From Calothrix sp. CSU_2_0 (lineage in GTDB: Bacteria; Cyanobacteriota; Cyanobacteriia; Cyanobacteriales; Nostocaceae): a stretch of DNA of 37,742 nt. The stretch is from the NCBI GenBank assembly GCA_012034595.1, contig JAAUPE010000065.1, forward strand, positions 1-37,742. Reading direction: 5' to 3'. A program made the position numbers and the translations under genes. This document shows positions 35,327 to 37,742 of this stretch, piece after piece. Each line of letters opens with the position of its first letter. Position 1 is the first letter of the stretch. The notes beneath the pieces were generated by a model, which saw only the letters and a list, made by a program, of their open reading frames with translations, ran no database searches and was not told where the DNA came from.

Positions 35327-36600
35327 TTGACACTCCCCATGCCTAAAGGCGAGGGGATTCTTGCTTCACAGGGATTCCAATGAATTTACCCTCAGCAAGC
35401 ATCTTGACCGTGTACCCCACGGCTGCAAGTCCGCGTATTGCGACTACCTGAGCGGCTGCCACATCTCTATCAGTTGTATAGCCGCAATTTGAGCAAACAT
35501 GAGTACGCTCGGAAAGTTCTTTTTTTCCTGTCTCAATTCCGCAATTCGGGCAGATTTGGCTGGTTTTCCGTGCATCTACTTTTTGAAAATAGACATCACG
35601 CTTGAAACAAGTTTGTTCGAGGATATTGAAAAATTGACCGAATCCCGCATCAAGACAATGTTTACCCAACATTGAGCGACATAATCCAATCAAATTCAAA
35701 TCCTCAACAAAAACCATTCCCCCACTGTCACAGATTTGGTGAGACAGCTTTCGTTGCCAATCCTTACGACAATTGGCGACATACTCATGTAATTTCGCTA
35801 CTTTCTCCTGGGCTTTTTTCCAATTGTTCGAGCCTAATCTTTTCCTAGAGACACGCTGTTGCAGCAATTTCAGCTTGCATTCCGCATCTACAAAAAACCT
35901 CGGACGCTTGACCAAAAGTCCGTTGGAAGTGGCGACAAAACTTGTTAATCCGACATCAATTCCTATTGCTTCCCCGTGCGGTAATGGTTGGGGTGGATTA
36001 ACATCCCATTGGACAGTTAACATTACGTACCATCCAGAAACTTTTCTTACCAACCGGGCTTGCTTGATAACTCCACCATCTGGTATCGAACGGGATTGGC
36101 GTACTTTTACCGACCCAATAATGGGTAATTTTACATACCCATTACTCAATGGATTTACACCCAATTGAGGGAACGAGAAAGAACGCATCCGACCCTGCTT
36201 TTTAAATCTTGGGAACCCATGATTCTGTTCCCACATACTTACAAATGCTTTCTCAAGTCGTCTTAGCGTTTGCTGTAAGGATTGAGCATTGACACGTTGC
36301 AAATACTCTGATTCTTTCCGTGCAGCAGTCAAAGACTTGCATTGACTCGCAAAGGTTGGACGGGGAGCATCGGCAGGAATGATGTAACAACTACGGAGAC
36401 TGCAAGTGTTTACCTGACAACTACGAGATTTGTACCAGTCTTTTCGCTCTGCCAAAGCATGGTTGTATACCCGTCTATGGGTTTCCAGCCATTCTTCAAA
36501 CATTCCTATTTGGTTTTGACTTGGCTTTAGCTTAAATTCGTAAGTCAGATTGAACATTTGCACCGCCTCCTGACTGAATTATACACCAAATCTACTATTC
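35327..36600 (-). mobile_element. tnpB-only IS200/IS605-type element (IS1341-like)
   Basis: The element consists of tnpB plus a right end at 35327-35355, where CTCCCC and GGGGA(T) with CCT/AGG form the usual subterminal hairpin, ending TTGACAC. The last tnpB codons (QESPRL) overlap this hairpin, as is normal where the omega (guide) RNA is made from the 3' end of tnpB. No tnpA is present, so movement would need a transposase in trans. The left end is only guessed to lie shortly beyond the tnpB start, near 36600. Confidence 0.7.
35343..36557 (-). CDS. tnpB: RNA-guided endonuclease TnpB (OrfB family)
   Basis: The 404-aa protein is a full-length TnpB, ancestor-type of Cas12 nucleases. The N-terminal helix-turn-helix part has YEFKLKPSQNQIGMFEEWLE and RRVYNHALAERKDWY. 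The RuvC catalytic residues are in GIDVGLTSFVATSNG (Asp), VFVEDLNLIGL (Glu) and TTDRDVAAAQ (Asp). The zinc ribbon CPNCG...CSNCG (about residues 335-360) is intact. Nothing suggests decay, so the nuclease may be active. The frame opens at GTG 36563, but ATG at 36557 follows GGAGG by eight bases and is preferred. Downstream, its RNA 3' end is only about 50 bases from the leuS start codon. Confidence 0.93.
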   Translation of the reverse strand: MFNLTYEFKLKPSQNQIGMFEEWLETHRRVYNHALAERKDWYKSRSCQVNTCSLRSCYIIPADAPRPTFASQCKSLTAARKESEYLQRVNAQSLQQTLRRLEKAFVSMWEQNHGFPRFKKQGRMRSFSFPQLGVNPLSNGYVKLPIIGSVKVRQSRSIPDGGVIKQARLVRKVSGWYVMLTVQWDVNPPQPLPHGEAIGIDVGLTSFVATSNGLLVKRPRFFVDAECKLKLLQQRVSRKRLGSNNWKKAQEKVAKLHEYVANCRKDWQRKLSHQICDSGGMVFVEDLNLIGLCRSMLGKHCLDAGFGQFFNILEQTCFKRDVYFQKVDARKTSQICPNCGIETGKKELSERTHVCSNCGYTTDRDVAAAQVVAIRGLAAVGYTVKMLAEGKFIGIPVKQESPRL

Positions 36601-37165
36601 ATCGGAATGATTTTTAGGACTGCGTTCGCATAGCGTGCCCGTAGGACTTATAAATTCGCGGGCGCACTACTACACCCCATAGTTGAGCCACTGCGTTGGA
36701 GAGACAGCTCCGTGGGGGTTTCCCGACTTGAGGCGACTGTCATCGGCTCTGCCGACTTGTAGCAAGTGGCGTTAGAAACTAGGGGCACTGTGCGCGTTTT
36801 CCCGTAGATGCCCAAGCTCGCGATCGGTCATTTTTGTAGGCATTTCTCGATTTGTCTAAATACTACAATTGTAATACAAATTTTTCGGATTAGGGTTTGG
36901 AGTTTTGTTGTTGGAGTTTTAGTTGCGATTGCATGGTACATCGCGAAAGTGCGAATAAACCCAAATATACCCTCTTGAGATACTAATTAATCTTATTGGA
37001 AGGCTTTATAACTTATGAATGATTGAAAGCATTGTGTTTATTTATAGCTTGACACTAAAAACACGGCTATATGTGAATTATCGTAACTTCGGTGGGAATA
37101 ATAAGGTGAGCAGAGAGAAATAGCTATATTTCTTGAAGTAAATACTAAATTTACCTTTTAATCTA
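36601..37165. other. Spacer rich in dispersed repeat fragments
   Basis: No gene is supported. From 36621 come GCGTTCGCATAGCGTGCCCG (same family as 28084), then a 36700-36775 block with GGGGGTTTCCCGACTTGAGG, GACAG/CTGTC ends, CGGCTCTGCCG and CTTG-TAG-CAAG, all typical cyanobacterial dispersed-repeat modules. The part from about 36860 is A+T-rich and holds the presumed promoter of the last ORF. Confidence 0.55.
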
Positions 37166-37624
37166 ATGTTTTTATTTAAGAATAATCACGTAAAAGCTGC
37201 ATTATATGTACTTAATTGTACTTACGATATAGAAGATGAAAGCTATTTTTCTTTTAACTCCATACAACATCAAAATAAACAATTTCAAATCAGTGACTAC
37301 AAGTATTTAATTTGGAAGAAGCAAGTCGATAGCAATAAATCAAAATTAGTATTTTTTCTTATTCATGATTCAGAAGAAGATGGTTCAAAATGGAAGTTGT
37401 TTTTGCAGAAATACCAGGAAATTAACGAAGAAATTAAAATTTCTAATTTTCTAGACATTTTCCAACTCCATAACATACGTCAAAATGTGACATTAGATTT
37501 ACAACAATTAGAATCAGATAATCAAATATTTAGTACAGATTTTCATCCTTACATTACCGTAATACCAACTAAAACTAAAATTATTGATATTAATCAATAT
37601 ATAGGATTCCTATTTGAATTTTGA
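37166..37624 (+). CDS. Unrecognised A+T-rich ORF, 152 aa
   Basis: The product, starting MFLFKNNHVKAALYVLNCTY, has no signal peptide or membrane span. It looks alpha/beta with many Lys, Asn, Gln and Ile: YLIWKKQVDSNKSKLVFFLI, EEDGSKWKLFLQKYQEINEE, LDLQQLESDNQIFSTDFHPY and a final IIDINQYIGFLFEF. Its base composition is lower in G+C than neighbouring genes, which fits horizontal origin or weak constraint. The start ATG at 37166 has no clear ribosome binding site. No family is recognised and there are no neighbours to help; it lies beside repeats and a mobile element. Confidence 0.55.
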   Translation: MFLFKNNHVKAALYVLNCTYDIEDESYFSFNSIQHQNKQFQISDYKYLIWKKQVDSNKSKLVFFLIHDSEEDGSKWKLFLQKYQEINEEIKISNFLDIFQLHNIRQNVTLDLQQLESDNQIFSTDFHPYITVIPTKTKIIDINQYIGFLFEF

Positions 37625-37642
37625 ACGTATGCTGAGTCTCAA

Positions 37643-37661
37643 AAGCTTACGGTATAAGCTT
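37643..37661 (+). terminator. Small hairpin after the last ORF
   Basis: AAGCTTA and TAAGCTT pair around a 5-base loop, 19 bases after the stop of the 152-aa ORF. The stem is only 7 bp and A+T-rich with no U-tract, so it is a weak terminator candidate. Confidence 0.4.
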
Positions 37662-37742
37662 AAAGCCTAAAAACTCATTCAGAAATCAAACCGGATTCCT
37701 ATAGCAAGAAGAGATAATCAAAAACATTTCACAAAAGTTCTA

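Overview
The window reads as chromosomal DNA of a filamentous, probably heterocyst-forming (Nostocales-type) cyanobacterium. The evidence is a carotenoid gene of plant/cyanobacterial type (zeta-carotene desaturase), the cyanobacterial suf layout (sufBCD and sufS with a divergent sufR and CAAC-N6-GTTG operators), many GCGATCGC (HIP1) octamers, and an unusual load of heptameric tandem repeats and small dispersed repeats of the kind described in Nostoc and Anabaena. No tRNA, rRNA, CRISPR array, prophage or biosynthetic cluster was found. Much of the window is gene-free, A+T-rich spacer.

Layout. 0-6.4 kb (all minus strand): a frameshifted SRPBCC gene behind zds/crtQ, a 52-aa ribbon-helix-helix gene, an unrecognised 390-aa protein and a 543-aa cyanobacterial protein. 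6.9-10.7 kb: a SufA/IscA-type Fe-S carrier followed by a TPR gene, a small membrane protein, a TIGR01777-type epimerase, a conserved cyanobacterial protein and an FHA-domain protein. 11.1-14.6 kb: a CtaA-type copper P-type ATPase, a small membrane protein and a TM2-domain protein. 16.1-18.7 kb: a CPBP-family membrane protease and a Uma2-family nuclease-fold protein. 18.8-24.95 kb: the Fe-S assembly locus sufS, sufD, sufC, sufB and divergent sufR. 25.1-30.6 kb: a small conserved gene enclosed by tandem repeats, a broken DegT/StrS-type aminotransferase gene, a four-helix membrane protein, a YbjQ-family protein, a secreted TPR protein and RNase III. 31.3-37.7 kb: a transposase remnant, a secreted hypothetical protein, leuS, a tnpB-only IS200/IS605-type element just upstream of leuS, and an unrecognised A+T-rich ORF.

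The clearest functional unit is Fe-S biogenesis: SufBCD scaffold complex, SufS sulfur donor, SufR repressor with two visible operators, and the SufA-like carrier some 11 kb away. sufR itself is broken by a one-base deletion. Two other genes (SRPBCC and DegT/StrS) carry the same type of lesion, each the loss of one base from a short A/T run. The DegT gene also contains a small dispersed repeat that brings in-frame stops. These may be true decay or assembly errors.

I did not find a convincing new multi-gene defence or metabolic system. The most unusual material is repeat biology: small elements inside heptameric tandem repeats, one disrupting a gene, one apparently domesticated inside the leuS reading frame, a hairpin repeat family with a compensatory stem change between its two copies, and a TnpB element whose presumed guide end abuts the leuS leader.
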